From Charina bottae (Eukaryota > Chordata > Lepidosauria > Squamata > Charinaidae), in the NCBI GenBank assembly GCA_023362775.1, contig JALMGJ010000001.1, positions 64,304,001-64,368,000 of the forward strand: DNA of 64,000 nucleotides. The letters are read 5' to 3'. Shown here in pieces: positions 25,861 to 37,079 of this stretch (the stretch's first letter is position 1; every line of letters begins with the position of its first letter). Below the pieces are notes generated by a model. That model made no database searches, had not been told where the DNA came from, and saw nothing but the letters and a program-made list of their open reading frames with translations. Both the position numbers and the translations under genes were made by a program.

Positions 25861-26730
25861 TGAAGACAAACTACAGGTCACTAGACATCTTTCTTATTAA
25901 GTGTTTTGGGGAAGGAAAAAACTATGTAGGAGTAGTAGTAGTTCTCAACAGCGTCATTCTAATCCTATGCTTTCAAACTTGTTTATAGTTCACTAAAACA
26001 ATTTACATCACATTCAGAAGCAGTATATTTTATTGGATTTTTCTTACAAAATGAAACTTCACACATTGTGAGATCATATATCACAACCAGTCTTTTAGTC
26101 ATTCTATTAGACATATCATTACACTCAACTGAAATTGATAGCCCACTGAGATTTTCATAGTGTGGACTTCGATACATGCCTCTCTGTAGGAAAGGCTTGA
26201 ATACAGATCAATGATAATCATACCAAAAAAGAGAACAAAAACCAAGCAGCAGTGGGAGGTAAGCTAATTTTATAACGTTCATTTAACAGCTGTACCATGC
26301 CAGGATTTTTAAATGAAATGCCTAGCACCTCATTAAATAAACTGGCATTAGAGTGTTACTAACTTTAAAAGGAAAACACTTTGCAAAAGAAAACGATTTA
26401 AAAAGTCTTACTGAATGCCTTTAGAATGCAACTACTCAGAAAGAGGTATTTTGCTGTTTGCAAATATTCTCAATACTAAAAATATCTATATACACGGGTC
26501 TGCTTCTTTTTAAAGAGCTTCTTTGCTAGTATTTGGCTTTAATTGGAAAAATGACCAAGGACAACTAATGGTAAAGTTGCATTCTGCATGCAATTTGGAT
26601 ATTCACAGTAGGCCGAAATTCCATCACCAAATTCCATCTTCTCAGTTTAATGAATGGTTATGCCTTCATCCTAGTTTGGTTAGGTTCTCTTCAACATCAA
26701 TATGGCTCTTGGTTGATAAACTGTCACCGG
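25861..26730. other. intergenic / 3' UTR side of the SR/Lys-rich gene
   Basis: No coding signal. An AATAAA on the minus strand at 26734-26739 is a candidate poly(A) signal for the gene ending at 26910. Confidence 0.4.
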
Positions 26731-26909
26731 TTATTTATTTTGCCCTTTTTAAAGGAGCTATCAATTATCTTCATAGTGGGACAATTTCAACTCCTCATGC
26801 ATCAAGATGTTCTTTCATGCCTCACCCTGAGCTTGTATTTGGTGCTTTAAGGAGCAGTATGACTAAATAAGCTGGCAGACTTATTGGTCCTCATATAACA
26901 GCTTTTTTA

Positions 26910-26960
26910 CTAAAAAGTAGAGTTCAAGAAATCAAGAAGTTCTGCACGGTTTCGATCTCT
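26910..26960 (-). CDS. SR/Lys-rich gene, last coding exon
   Basis: Acceptor TTTTTTTTTCAG, then RDRNRAELLDFLNSTF and TAG. Too short to be found as an open frame; identified from phase and the splice site. Confidence 0.78.
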   Translation of the reverse strand, partial: RDRNRAELLDFLNSTF

Positions 26961-29333
26961 CTGAAAAAAAAATCAGTAATTAAAACCAAAATTTAAATGA
27001 TCAAAAATCCATTTTGCAGGTCATTTTCAAAGACTATCCCCCAATAAATTGTACTCCAATTACTATTTTCAAATTAGTTATTCTGCTGTCCAGTCATTCA
27101 TACCTGTGAAGGTACATAAATAAGTTTTAACTGCTGCATGTGAGAGAAATTAAGCTAAGAGATTTCTATAGATACTATGACTTTGCAACTAGTGTGGAAA
27201 GGGCAAATTACTATTCCTAAAATTGTATGCACTTACATAATGTTAGAAATTAAAAGATGGAAATTATATGCAACCAATCTATATTTAATAAATAAAACCT
27301 GGGACATTTAATACATTTAATCTCATTTCCTAAGAAAGGAGTGGGAAACTGAATTTGCCCTAAGGACTAGTTTTTCTCATTTCACATATCTCTGTGGGCC
27401 ACATGAAATTTTCAACAGAGGGCATTCCCTGCCTCTTGAACAAGAGCCTAAACCTCCCTGGCCTCTCTCTCTGTAGGAAGAGAAGGGGAATGACTATTCT
27501 CTGCCTCCTCTTGTATCTGCAAAAATACCTGCATTCTGTCCTTCCGCACAGAATGAAGTGCAAGAAATGCCTTCTCAGGAAGGGATGGGGTTCTTCTGAG
27601 AGAAGCTTCTAAAGCATATCTTTCCAAACTGTGTGTCGCGACACATTAGTGTGTCGCGACAAAACCCGGAAGTGCTGATGGTGCGTCGCCGCACGCCGCC
27701 ATTGGTGTGTTGCCAACGGCGGGACTTTGGAAAGCACTGTTCTATAGACTAGATGCTCCACTCCTACCCTAGGAAGAGGTCTCTAGGCAACCTGGAGCGT
27801 TAAGGCTCAAGACAGGAATGCCGTCAATTTAGGTGAGGGCCTGGAAGTTGATGATAAATTATTGGCTAAAAATGCAATTCTTCCCAGTTGGTTTAACCCC
27901 TCTAGTTCTAACAGATAACTTCTCTTCACCCTGGAAGCAGGCAGTAGAATATAAGCTGGCTTCATATGGGCTCTCTCCACTATTCTTGATATCATTAGGT
28001 TATGACCAAGCTAAACAACTATTCATTCAAAGAATAAGGGAAACGGAGTTCCAGATTGAATTTAACAGGTTGCCACAACACGACAGAATTTGGATAAACG
28101 GGGGCATATGGGAACCAGCAAGTTATTCGCTAAATCCAACTTTCCCTAAGCTGAGAATTGCATTCTTCAAAGCTAGATTCAATATTCTTCCATCTGCACT
28201 ACTTCAAGGCAGGTATAATAAAATCCCTATAGCTGAGCGTATCTGCCCATGTGGTGAAGAGGATGTTGAAACTATCTCACATGTACTGTTACATTGTAAA
28301 TTATATAGGGACATTAGGTCAATCTACATTTTGCCCCTAGTAGATAAATTCCCTGGGAATCCAGATAATTTTTACGTGAACCAACTTCTTCAGGATCTAA
28401 AACCATACATTACGTGTGCAGTAGCCAAATTTTGTGTTGCCGCAATGAAAATAAGACAAAACCAGCTAAAGAAGTAATTCCCTTGTTTTAAAAATTACCT
28501 TTAAATTAAAATCTTAATAAATAAATTGTTAGGGGATATTTATTTTTATTTTATACTTACTAATGTTTTAGGCTCACACTACCTAGATAACAAATGTATT
28601 AATACAGTAATAGCAGAGTGAATGCTATATTATTATGTGATATATTTTATTAGTTGGTAGTATATTATTGTATTTCTTTGCTTTACTTTGTTTTTCTCCT
28701 TTTAAATTTTGCTGGTCATTGACTGAATAAATATTATTGATTGATTGAGGCAACCTGGAGCAGAACTCCCGAAGGTCTGTTCAGATCTTTTCAGGTGGAG
28801 TTTCAGCAGTGGGTTAAGGTACCCCTTCCCTTGCCCCTGCTAGCTTTCTTTTAGTCTCAAGGACAACAGTCAGCTCTTATAGCTATATACATGAGAGGGA
28901 AGAACAGCTGTGGGAACTGCATAGTTAAAAGAATAAGAGATATTCCAAATAAATATTTCTTACCATCTTTAATAATCTAATGCAGTGCTTTCCAAACTGC
29001 CGCCGTTGGCGACACACCAACGGTGGTGCGGCGGTGGGGGCATGCTCGGCGCAGCAGCATGGTGCATGGCAGCCTCGTGTTTTCCGCTAAAACACGGAAG
29101 CACTGATGGTGCGCCGCTGCCGTCGCCGCACACACCCCCACGCTGCCGACATGCACGCCCCCCCGCTTCCGGGTTGTGTTGCGACACACTAAACTGTGTG
29201 TTGCGACACAATAAAGTGTCATGACACACAGTTTGGAAAGCTATGATCTAATGTAAAAAAAATAAATATGATGGTCCACAAACCAATTAACAGAAGACAT
29301 AAGGTTTATAAAAATAATAAAGACGGGATAAAA

Positions 29334-29364
<31 letters not shown>

Positions 29365-32300
29365 GCTAAAGCAAGCTGACCAATTCCATGATATGACCTT
29401 GAGAAGACCAATGCCCTCATTTCCATTGTTCTGCGTTCCTTTATTTTGTTTCAACATGGGATTTCCAAATCACATCCCATACATATCTCACTGCTCATAA
29501 CCAGATACTGAAGTAATAGACTTGCATTGTCTTCCTTTCCTCTGATACTTTTCGATTCACCCCTCAAATTTCAGTGGCATCAACATTTTGTAAACTTGCC
29601 TGTGTGTCTGCAGGTTAGAAATAGTAGTTTTAATTTACAAGCATGTATACTCTTGCCTGCTTTTGAAGTAGCCCAATTACATAGGACTGACCTTATTTTT
29701 CAGAGGCTCAATTTACTTCCCAAATTTAAATGTGCTGAACTACCAATATATTAAATGGAAAATATAAGAAACAATATTGAAATCATCTATATTTTAGGAT
29801 AATTACTGAATTTGAAATCATTGACACCCTAAAAGGTAATACAGCATAAATGCGGGTAAAATCATTTTTAAACATTTTCTTTATATATTGATGTGAAATA
29901 ATACCTCTTTATCCTTTTTACTCTTCTTTATTTTCATCTTAATTTTCTTTCCTGTGATCATACTGTAGTTATGATTCTTCTTTTTCTCTTTGAGATACTA
30001 AAACAATACAATATTATGGTCCATAAATAAATATGTACATTTTAAATTACATCAATAAGGATTTATACATTATATTTCCCTTTTTAGTGTCAAAGCAATC
30101 ACAAGGAAGTGTGAATTTGTGATGAATAAAACTTGATTAAGAAGAACATGAAACCAAAGCTAACTGATGTTCCCCAAACAAAATAACACTGTTCCCAAGG
30201 AAACAACTTAAAAAAGAGGAAAAAGAAGATTTTTTCCCACAGGAGCTAGACTTTTTTTTTAACCTTAGGCAAATTTTAAATAAATTTGAGAAATGAAAGT
30301 ATGCATATTAAGCAGTAAGGATGGGGTATATATCTATATATCTGTATCTTGGTTAGCCAAAGTAATGGTATATGAATATAGGACCCTGACTTTATTTAGA
30401 AGAAAGAAACCACAACACAAAGCCATGAATCAACTAAAAGTATACTATAGCTTTTTTCTCTATTTTCTTTGGGATGGATAAAGCCAGAGTTCTGACTTGC
30501 ATTTTATTTATTTATTTATTTATCCAACTTATATCACTGCCCATCTAGTTAACATGGATGTCTTATTAGCCCCACTTACTGACACATACAATGCTAGCAA
30601 ACATTGTCACCACTAAGAAAGCCTTCTAGCTTAGCATGGCATGTACATTAATCCAATGAAAATACTGTAATGATTTCTGCTCAGAAATGTTAAGATGTTT
30701 GGTAGACTAATTCCACTAATCTGTGCAGGAATATCAGAACATAAAGAAACTGCCTTAGGCAAAGCAATGATGGCCCCCAATAGTAGGAAAAAGAAAAGGG
30801 AGAAAGGAGCAGCATTTTTCCTCTCTTTTTTTCCTGGGTATTTTTTGCACCACTGGAAAAAATTGGAGAACTTGGAACTTAATTAACTTTGGCTGATCTT
30901 AGAAAGCTAAGCAAGGTCCTGCCTGATTAGTTCTTGGGTGGGGAAAATGAGGAAACACCAGTTATAGGCTGGGGAGATTTTTGGATACCGCTCCAGATTT
31001 ATGAAATTGGGTGGTACAAAAATTATGATATTAATAAATAAATAAGTTGGAAAAAAATAGTGGTAAATTACTTCCATAAATTACTTCCATATTGTTGCCA
31101 AGAAAATCATATGGACATGTCTATGAAGTCATCAGGGTCGAGTCTGATTGAAAGGGGACTACCTATATACCAGTGCTGATCTTAATTTCCCATACACATT
31201 TTTGGGCAGAACCCAACTGTTGACAAGGGTAATCTTGAGCTTTTCAATTCTTCACCTTTTTGCCTCCCCCAATGCCCCAGTTCCAATATAGCACAGGCAA
31301 ACATTTCAGAGATTTCCATAGGGTCTTGGAAGGCTATTCTATCATCAGATCTCCCACTCCAAAAGGTCTCTCGCTCTCCCTCCTCAAAAGAGCTAATCTA
31401 ATCTATGACTTAGATCAAACATGGTCCTGCTCTCTCAGTGATCACATACTTTGTCGCATGCAAACCCGGAAGCACTGATGGGGGAACCGGAAGCGGCACC
31501 CCCGCCAATCAGCGCCGCCATCGCTCCCATTAGCACTTCCGGATTTGCGTGCGGCACACCAGGACACCGCAGGCGACACAGTAGTGTGTCGCGACACACA
31601 CTTTGGAAAGCTATGGGTTACAGGGTCAAAGTCAGATTGATGAGTTCGCATTGAAATCGCTAATTTAGACATTAAGTTCACTGAGTGACTTTGAGTCAAT
31701 CATTACTGATTAAGTCTAATTGCCCAAACTGCTCATTTGTTTTGAGGGCTAAAAGGTGGGGAGAGAATCAGGTATGCCATCCTTGAGTTACTTGGAGAAA
31801 TGGGCCATAAAAAAAATCACCATAAAATAGCATAATAGTAAGATACAGTCTGAGAATTACAGAAAACAGGTAATCACAGTCATTCTATTCACCTTTCACA
31901 GACTGTCTAATTCTGAGAAGACGAAGAACAGAGGCTTTGCATTCAGTTTTGCACTTACTTTAGAAAGCTGTACAGGACCCGATTTCTCTTTCTTTCTCTT
32001 CTTTTCTTTCTTTTTTTTCATCTTTCCTTTTTTCCTTTTCTAATAAAAAATAAACAGATACCTGACAATTTGATTGATTGATTATATGCCATCAAGTCAT
32101 TTTTTACTCTTAGCAATCATATAGATAGATTGCTTGACGATCTGTCCCTAACCTGGTCCTGTCCCTAACCTGGTCCTTCAGCTCTTCCAACACTGCACCT
32201 CTTGCCACTGTAACGGAGTCCATCCACCTTGCTGCTGGTCATCCTCTTCTCTTTCCTTCGACCTTTCCCAGCATCAGAGCCTTTTCCAGAGAGCTGGGTC

Positions 32301-35300
32301 TTCGCATAATATGTCTGAAGTAGGATAATTTGAGCCTGTTCATTTGTGCCTCGAGTGAGAACTCTGGGTTGATTTGTTCGACAGTCCGTTTGTTTTCTTG
32401 GCTGTCCACGGTATTCTCAGGAGTCTTCTCAAATACCAATGTTGAAAAGCACCAATATTCTCCCTATTCTGCTTCTTCAAAGTCCAACTTTTGCTTCCAT
32501 AAGGAATATCATGGCTTATCCACATGGTCTTCTTGGTAAAAGTACAGGAGAGAATCAATTATCATGTAGTATGAATTGATGCCTTTGTCATTGTCACTAA
32601 AGTGATCATCTGTCTCCAGCATCTTCCTTTATCACTGCTGCCAAATATAGGTGCCTGCTTGCTTTAGCTGGGCAGCTGAGAAGACCTTCACACCTTTGGT
32701 GACCCTGATGGGAATATATACTCTCGGCTCCCGATGTTCTTCACTCATCCTCCCAGGAACAACCCCCTGCCATGATGAACTTGACAATTACCTTACACAA
32801 AATCTAAGTGCCTATCACCAGCCCGTATAAATTGAGATGTTTTCCTCAATTAAGGGGAAAAAATGCAACTTGATGACGAGAACAATATTGTTAATATAAA
32901 GATTAAATTAGAAAGGGGCCACAGAAAACTGAAATACATTTACATAAGTTCCAGAGTTACTATATGAATCTGACAGATCAATTACTCATCTTCCAAAGAC
33001 AGAGTGTGGTATAGTGGTTAAGATGATGGATTGGTACCAGGGAGATCCAGATCCAAATCAACCCACAGCCACAGAGCACACTAGGCAACTTATCAGAGAT
33101 TTGGAAGCTACCTTGGAAGTCTTTTAGTCTAACGTATAGCCCAGGCCAGGAATCCCCAGACCATCCCAGATAAATAGCTGCCCAACCTTTCTTTGAAAAC
33201 CTCCAGTGATGGAGCACCTAAGATTCCAGGAGGCAGGTGGTCAGGAAATTCCTCCTCATTTCTAGTTTGGATCTCCCTCTGTAAAGCTTCCACCCATTGG
33301 TTCTTGACCTACCCTCAGGCCCTATGAAGAATAAATCCACATTCTCTTCCCTGTGACAGACCTTCAAGTATGTCTACCCTTAGACCTCCCTCCTCCATGT
33401 TTAATTTAAAACCCACTAGATGGCCTAAGTAAGATGTCTTCCATTCTTCCCAGTCTTTGCAAGGTACAGCCCTTCCTGCAGATGGTTCAGGAATCCAAGT
33501 TTCCTTGATGACACCATTCTTGAAGCCAGCAGTTCACCGCTAGAATCATCCATTCCTTCCTTAGGCCATAACCTTCAGTTGGAATTATGGATGAAAACAT
33601 CACCTGTATTCCAGACTCTTTTGTTTTCCTGCCTAGCTCCTTGTAGTCCCTTGATATTATTCCCAGGCTCTTTCTAGCATTTGTTCCAAAATGAAAAAAA
33701 GAAAGGGCAAGTGGCTTTGAACCAGTTTTTCTTTCTCAGCCCAACATGCTTCATTGGATTGTTGTTAATGGAGAAAAACAGAAGAAGGGAGTACTATGCA
33801 TACCACCTTTAGCTCCTGAACAAAAGACAGATATAAATCTAACAAACAAATAAATTAACTGTGGGAATGGGGTTCTTCTTTCTATAAGAAGAAATAATAT
33901 GATATCATTTTGGTGCTCAATATCTTCCCAGACAAGCTCTTTTAACTGTGACCTAGGAGTTAAAGGTAACCTAATGATATCAATAAAATATGGGACTTCC
34001 TTTGCCTCTCATGATACATTGCAGTGAGAAATTGCTTTCCAGAGACCTTGTGATGTACACTGTCTATGCTAGATGCCTACTACAAAAGGCACACATCTCA
34101 TATCATATGAATAACTTCAGTCCATGTAATTGGCGGACTGACTAAATATTGAGATATTATTCCCATGAATTTGGTTATACAAGTACATCATCGAGTCAGC
34201 TGAAAAGCAAATAACCATCCTAGGACCAAAGTGGTGATGACAGCTGTTGGGGAAAGTCTGAGAGAAAAAAGAAAGTAAGCCTGCCCCGTGTGATGTTGCC
34301 AATTTCTGTTAAGAGGCAGTTGCTCCCAAGCAGCACTATCAATACTTGGCTTGAGTGCAATTTATTTTCTGTCTGAATCTAAAGTAGTGATGACAAATTT
34401 TGATATAACTAATAACAACACATATGAGCTTTTCCTTTATAATGGGTAGGAATCATATGCGCACTACTGTTCATTTCACTGCTGTATTAATTTTAGTTTT
34501 ACCTTTTTGTTGTTTTTTTCCTTTTTCCTCTTCTTTGCTTTTAATTTTGGAGAATCTAAGTATTAAAAATTTAACAGAAGCATATTAAGGCTTGAACAAT
34601 ATTAGATAAAGAGGAGTCTGTTACTAAAATCGAGACACAAAATTTTCAGGAATTTTGTTATTGGGATATTAATACATAGGTCCTTGCCATCTACTGGAAA
34701 GATAAACCTCTTTCTTATCTTGGATGATTCACAAAATGATGGGGATTTGTTTACGACAAATCTGGGTACTGTATGAACAGTGATTAACTTAATTTGCTCT
34801 TCCCTTATTTATATGGATGTTTCTATTTCAGGTCTGGTGTGTCTGTGTGTGTTTTCTTTTTCTTTCCCAGAAAAAGAAGGAAAGAAAATAAAAGAAAAAC
34901 TTTACTTGAAGTATGTGTAACATAATGGTTAATATACTGGGCTAGGAGTGGGGAGATCAAGATACAAGTCCTCACTCAACTATGAAAACTTATTTGGTGA
35001 CATTTGGCCAGCCATTATTTTTAAGTCTACCCTACCTCACATATTTCTTCTTGTGGGGGAAAAAATACAGAAGGAAGTATTATGTACATTGCCCCAAGCT
35101 CTGATGTAAATTTAAAAAATAAACAATCATTTTGGTACATTATGCGCTAGGTGGAGTGGGTTGCATATTCAGATATTTCCTAACTCTTGTCACTGACAGA
35201 TAGCCTCCAGCTAGCTAAAGAACTACATCTTACTATGAAATTCACTCTAAGATAACAATCTGAGATTGAATTTGTTGAAGCTGTTTCACTGAAATAAAAG

Positions 35301-37076
35301 CAATTACTATCCTAGGGTAACGGCTTGGATTATTAGTCCTTGAGGGTACAATCTTGGAAGCTGCTGCTTATGTCAATGCGGGTTAGCTGACATTTCCCCT
35401 AAAGTCCATTTGAAATGAATGGCCACTGCCAGCAGCAACAACAGATGAATTACACAAGCCCACCGTATTAGTTGATTTTCTGTACTCACCAGTAAACATC
35501 AATACATTGGCATTATTTCATTACAACAAATATTTATATTTCATTTTTAAAATAGCTGCTTCTGAATATGAATGAATAACTTTATTACGGTCTTTATGAC
35601 CAGCCTTTACTTCTGAATATAATGTATTTGTGAAAAATCCATTACAGGTAGTCCTCACTTAACCATCCTAATTGGGACCGGCAACTCTGTCACTAAGTGA
35701 CGCAGTTGTTAAGCAAAACATCAAGCATTTTGCTCCGCTTGGCAACAGCAGTTCTGGCAGTCCTAGTTGCTGTCATTGAGCAAATCCCACACAGTTGTTA
35801 GGCGAGGACTCACTCGGATCCAAGACATTCTTGGAAGAAGGTAAAGGCCTGCCTCCACTTCAACTGCCCCCACCCACCTATCTCCCCCCATCTCTGCCCT
35901 TTTGGCTGCCCCCGCCCACTGCTGCGCCCACTGCACTGTGTTCCATAACCAGCCGGGGCCTTCTTTCGTGCCGCCTTCTTTTGCAAAAGAAGGACATGGC
36001 CAGTGGGCGAAAGGCCCCAGATGCACTGGCATGAAAGAAGGCCCCGGCAGGTAGTGTCGCTCAGTGCATGATGTGCAAGCCTGCGGGATATTTCCACAGC
36101 GCCTCTCCCATGCGTGGCCAGGATGGTGAGCCCAGCAGAGGGTTGGCAGGCAAAGACAACGATGAAGGTCAGCTAGGGGTGGAGGGGGCGACGGTGGCAG
36201 GGGGCAGTTGTAAATGTGGGTGGGCCTGAATTTTGTTCACATGACCACAGGGGTGCTGCAATGGCCAGAACTTCGAGGACCAGTCGCAAGTCCATTTTTT
36301 CAGCGCCATTGTAACTTCGAACAGTCACTGAACGAATGGACGTTAAGCGAGGACTACCTGTATTTACTTCTGCTCAGTAAACATTTGTATTGGCTACATA
36401 ACATCTAAAGGTACCATCTACAAAATAAATGTTATAACTAATAAAGTAATCCTACCTCTGCTACTTGAACTGCTTCTGCTATGTGAGGCAGAAGACCTGG
36501 AAGAAGACCTTGAAGAGGAGGATGTTGAAGAACTAGAGGATGTTGAAGAAGAGATAGAGGAGGATCTGCTTCTGCTTCGCTTCCGTTTCTTTTTACCCAC
36601 CTCTAAGGGGAAAAAAAGTACAGGAAGGCTGATTAGGATTTCCCTTTTAATGTTAGATAGTATTAGTGTTAGATGCTCCTTTAAATGCTTGTCAGCTATC
36701 CTTAGCATTGAGTGACTGAAACATATGTTAAGTAAATAACAACTAAATAAAAAATAAGCAAATAAACACATGGATAAATTAAGCTTATTTAAGCTTAAGG
36801 GATTAAGCTTAAATAATAAGCTTATTTATTGAATGGTCAGAGCACTGAAATTGGAAAATTGGTTCTACATTACTAAAACCATTAGTAGGTTTTAAAAAAA
36901 TATTACTAAAAGTTCCATCTGGGCTAGTGTTTAGCTTGTATCAGAATCAAAACTCCAACATGATAATTACTGAAGCTACTATTACAGGGACAGCAATCAT
37001 TCTTACCTCTGGCTTTTGTTTTCTCTTGTGATGTTGCACACAGCATCCGATCCTTTTCTTCATGATGGTCATCCAT
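26910..37076 (-). CDS. unnamed Ser/Arg- and Lys-rich nuclear-type protein (six coding exons)
   Basis: Exons 37007-37076, 36456-36602, 34503-34555, 31959-32039, 29905-29997 and 26910-26960 are joined by canonical GT-AG introns whose phases all agree, giving 165 codons including stop (164 aa). Residues 1-24 are acidic and charged (MDDHHEEKDRM), 26-36 basic with RSRSRS, 37-72 almost pure Ser with a few Arg, 76-110 Lys/Arg/Glu-rich, and 111-119 GPVQLSKYL. The last third (MITGKKIKMKIKK, then NRAELLDFLNSTF at the end) is the most protein-like and probably conserved. RS and Lys-rich composition suggests nuclear localisation and a link to RNA processing; that is inference. I recognise no named family. 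Exon 1 is non-coding in this frame. Strand and place between RD3 and TRAF5 match human LINC00467. Confidence 0.8.
27615..27739 (+). mobile_element. non-autonomous hAT element, family B, copy 1 (short)
   Basis: 125 bp with ends CATATCTTTCCAAACTGTG and TTTGGAAAGCACTG, containing TGTGTCGCGACACA-type palindromes. Flanked by TTCTAAAG (27607-27614) and TTCTATAG (27740-27747), an 8-bp duplication with one mismatch. Confidence 0.85.
27799..28747 (+). mobile_element. 5'-truncated LINE with open C-terminal frame and TSD
   Basis: 949 bp flanked by the perfect 14-bp duplication AGGCAACCTGGAGC (27785-27798, 28748-28761). A frame at 27833-28477 (about 214 codons, open to AAA AAG TAA) ends with a CPCGEED...H.L.HC zinc-knuckle-like motif, followed by a 3' UTR and (ATTG)n tail. 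Same family type as 1190-1645. Uninterrupted, so young. Lies in the last intron of the SR/Lys-rich gene, in antisense. Confidence 0.88.
28983..29245 (+). mobile_element. non-autonomous hAT element, family B, copy 2
   Basis: 263 bp, ends CAGTGCTTTCCAAACTG and CAGTTTGGAAAGCTATG, perfect 8-bp duplication ATCTAATG (28975-28982, 29246-29253). GC- and CpG-rich interior in AT-rich surroundings. Confidence 0.93.
29290..29366 (+). repeat. SINE/LINE tail with (AAAT)n microsatellite
   Basis: AATAATAAAGACGGGATA, the 3' end of the CORE-like SINE, runs directly into about nine AAAT units. Confidence 0.7.
29905..29997 (-). CDS. SR/Lys-rich gene, coding exon with MITGKKIKMKIKK
   Basis: Acceptor TTGTTTTAG, 31 codons in phase 0, donor GAG|GTATTA. 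The basic stretch is flanked by YLKEKKK and KKDKE. Confidence 0.8.
30000..30880. other. intron of the SR/Lys-rich gene
   Basis: AT-rich, with a (TTTA)n run near 30505-30525. No exon seen. Confidence 0.5.
30889..31046 (+). mobile_element. 5S rRNA-derived SINE with LINE-like tail
   Basis: GGCTGATCTTAGAAAGCTAA, then CTGATTAGTTCTTGGGTGGG copy the 5S internal promoter; a tail with GGGTGGTACAAAAATTATG and AATAAATAAATAA follows. Compatible with squamate 5S-SINEs that carry an L2-type 3' end. Confidence 0.75.
31440..31615 (+). mobile_element. non-autonomous hAT element, family B, copy 3 (left end decayed)
   Basis: The right half TAGTGTGTCGCGACACACAC and CTTTGGAAAGCTATG matches copies 2 and 4, as does CCCGGAAGCACTGATGG. 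The left end is degenerate and I find no duplication. Confidence 0.75.
31959..32039 (-). CDS. SR/Lys-rich gene, Lys-rich exon ending GPVQLSK
   Basis: Acceptor TTTTTTATTAG, 27 codons (mostly K/R/E, then SGPVQLSK), donor AAA|GTAAGT, the strongest donor in the gene. Very A-rich, so easily mistaken for simple repeat. Confidence 0.8.
32069..32580 (-). mobile_element. BovB/RTE LINE 3' fragment
   Basis: Begins at its (ATTG)n tail; on the minus strand it encodes an RTE C-terminal remnant (SLEAQMNRLKLSYFRHIMRR..., LEKALMLGKVEGKRRG), as in BovB. The 3' end lies only about 30 bp upstream of the acceptor of the exon at 31959-32039. Confidence 0.85.
32581..32870 (-). mobile_element. probable continuation of the RTE fragment
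   Basis: TCACTAAAGTGATCATCTGT and GTGCCTGCTTGCTTTAGCTG continue in the same orientation with RTE-like content, but frames are broken. Confidence 0.4.
32999..33090 (+). mobile_element. tRNA-derived SINE head fragment
   Basis: AGAGTGTGGTATAGTGGTTA with a downstream GAGATCCAGATC is the 5' head of the CORE-like SINE. Confidence 0.55.
33095..33560 (-). repeat. old interspersed repeat of uncertain class
   Basis: AAACCTCCAGTGATGGAGCA, TTCCACCCATTGGTTCTTG and ACCTACCCTCAGGCCCTATG are phrases I recognise from a common squamate interspersed repeat (probably LINE-derived). The class is not certain. Confidence 0.45.
33561..34500. other. intron of the SR/Lys-rich gene
   Basis: No exon or clear repeat. 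Confidence 0.5.
34503..34555 (-). CDS. SR/Lys-rich gene, short Lys-rich exon
   Basis: 53 nt; the acceptor TAATACTTAG completes Asp73 from the previous exon, then SPKLKAKKRKKEKNNKK, donor AAG|GTAAAA. Also holds the stop (TAA, 34541-34543) of the overlapping upstream frame. Confidence 0.75.
34911..35125 (+). mobile_element. CORE/MIR-like SINE
   Basis: GTGTAACATAATGGTTAATA (A box), GATACAAGTCCTC (B box position), a weakened core with GGTGACATTTGGCCAGCCAT, and an AAATAAA tail. About 15-20% diverged from the copy at 12122 by eye. Confidence 0.65.
35645..36360. mobile_element. Tc1/mariner-type non-autonomous element
   Basis: 716 bp with inverted ends CAGGTAGTCCTCACTTAAC and GTTAAGCGAGGACTACCTG and TA on each side (35643-35644, 36361-36362). 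The central, GC-rich part (about 35820-36200) is unlike usual copies and may be a nested insertion or acquired DNA. No transposase. Confidence 0.85.
36456..36602 (-). CDS. SR/Lys-rich gene, serine-rich (RS) exon
   Basis: Acceptor TTTTTTTCCCCTTAG, 147 nt, donor CAGAG|GTAGGA. Encodes KKKRKRSRSRS and then a run dominated by Ser with scattered Arg. The TCC/TCT/AGC mix argues against a simple DNA repeat. The +1 frame is also open throughout. Confidence 0.85.
36781..36831. repeat. short AAGCTTA-rich palindromic cluster
   Basis: Four copies of AAGCTTA-like sequence in both orientations within 50 bp (TTAAGCTTAAGGG, TTAAGCTTAAATAA). Function unknown. Confidence 0.6.
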
Positions 37077-37078
37077 AT
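37007..37078 (-). CDS. SR/Lys-rich gene, exon with start codon
   Basis: Acceptor TGTCTCACAG, donor CAGAG|GTAAGA. The ATG is 2 nt into the exon (37074-37076), beginning MDDHHEEKDRM. Start context after splicing is weak (C at -3, G at +4). Upstream, the frame remains open into exon 1 but without an ATG. Confidence 0.72.
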
Positions 37079-37079
37079 C

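Noticed and set aside
28969..29229. Three overlapping frames of about 80 codons
   Set aside because: All lie within a 263-bp hAT MITE and are due to its GC-rich interior.
30891..30944. Possible 5S rRNA gene
   Set aside because: Only the promoter-like middle is similar, with many changes, and a LINE-like tail follows.
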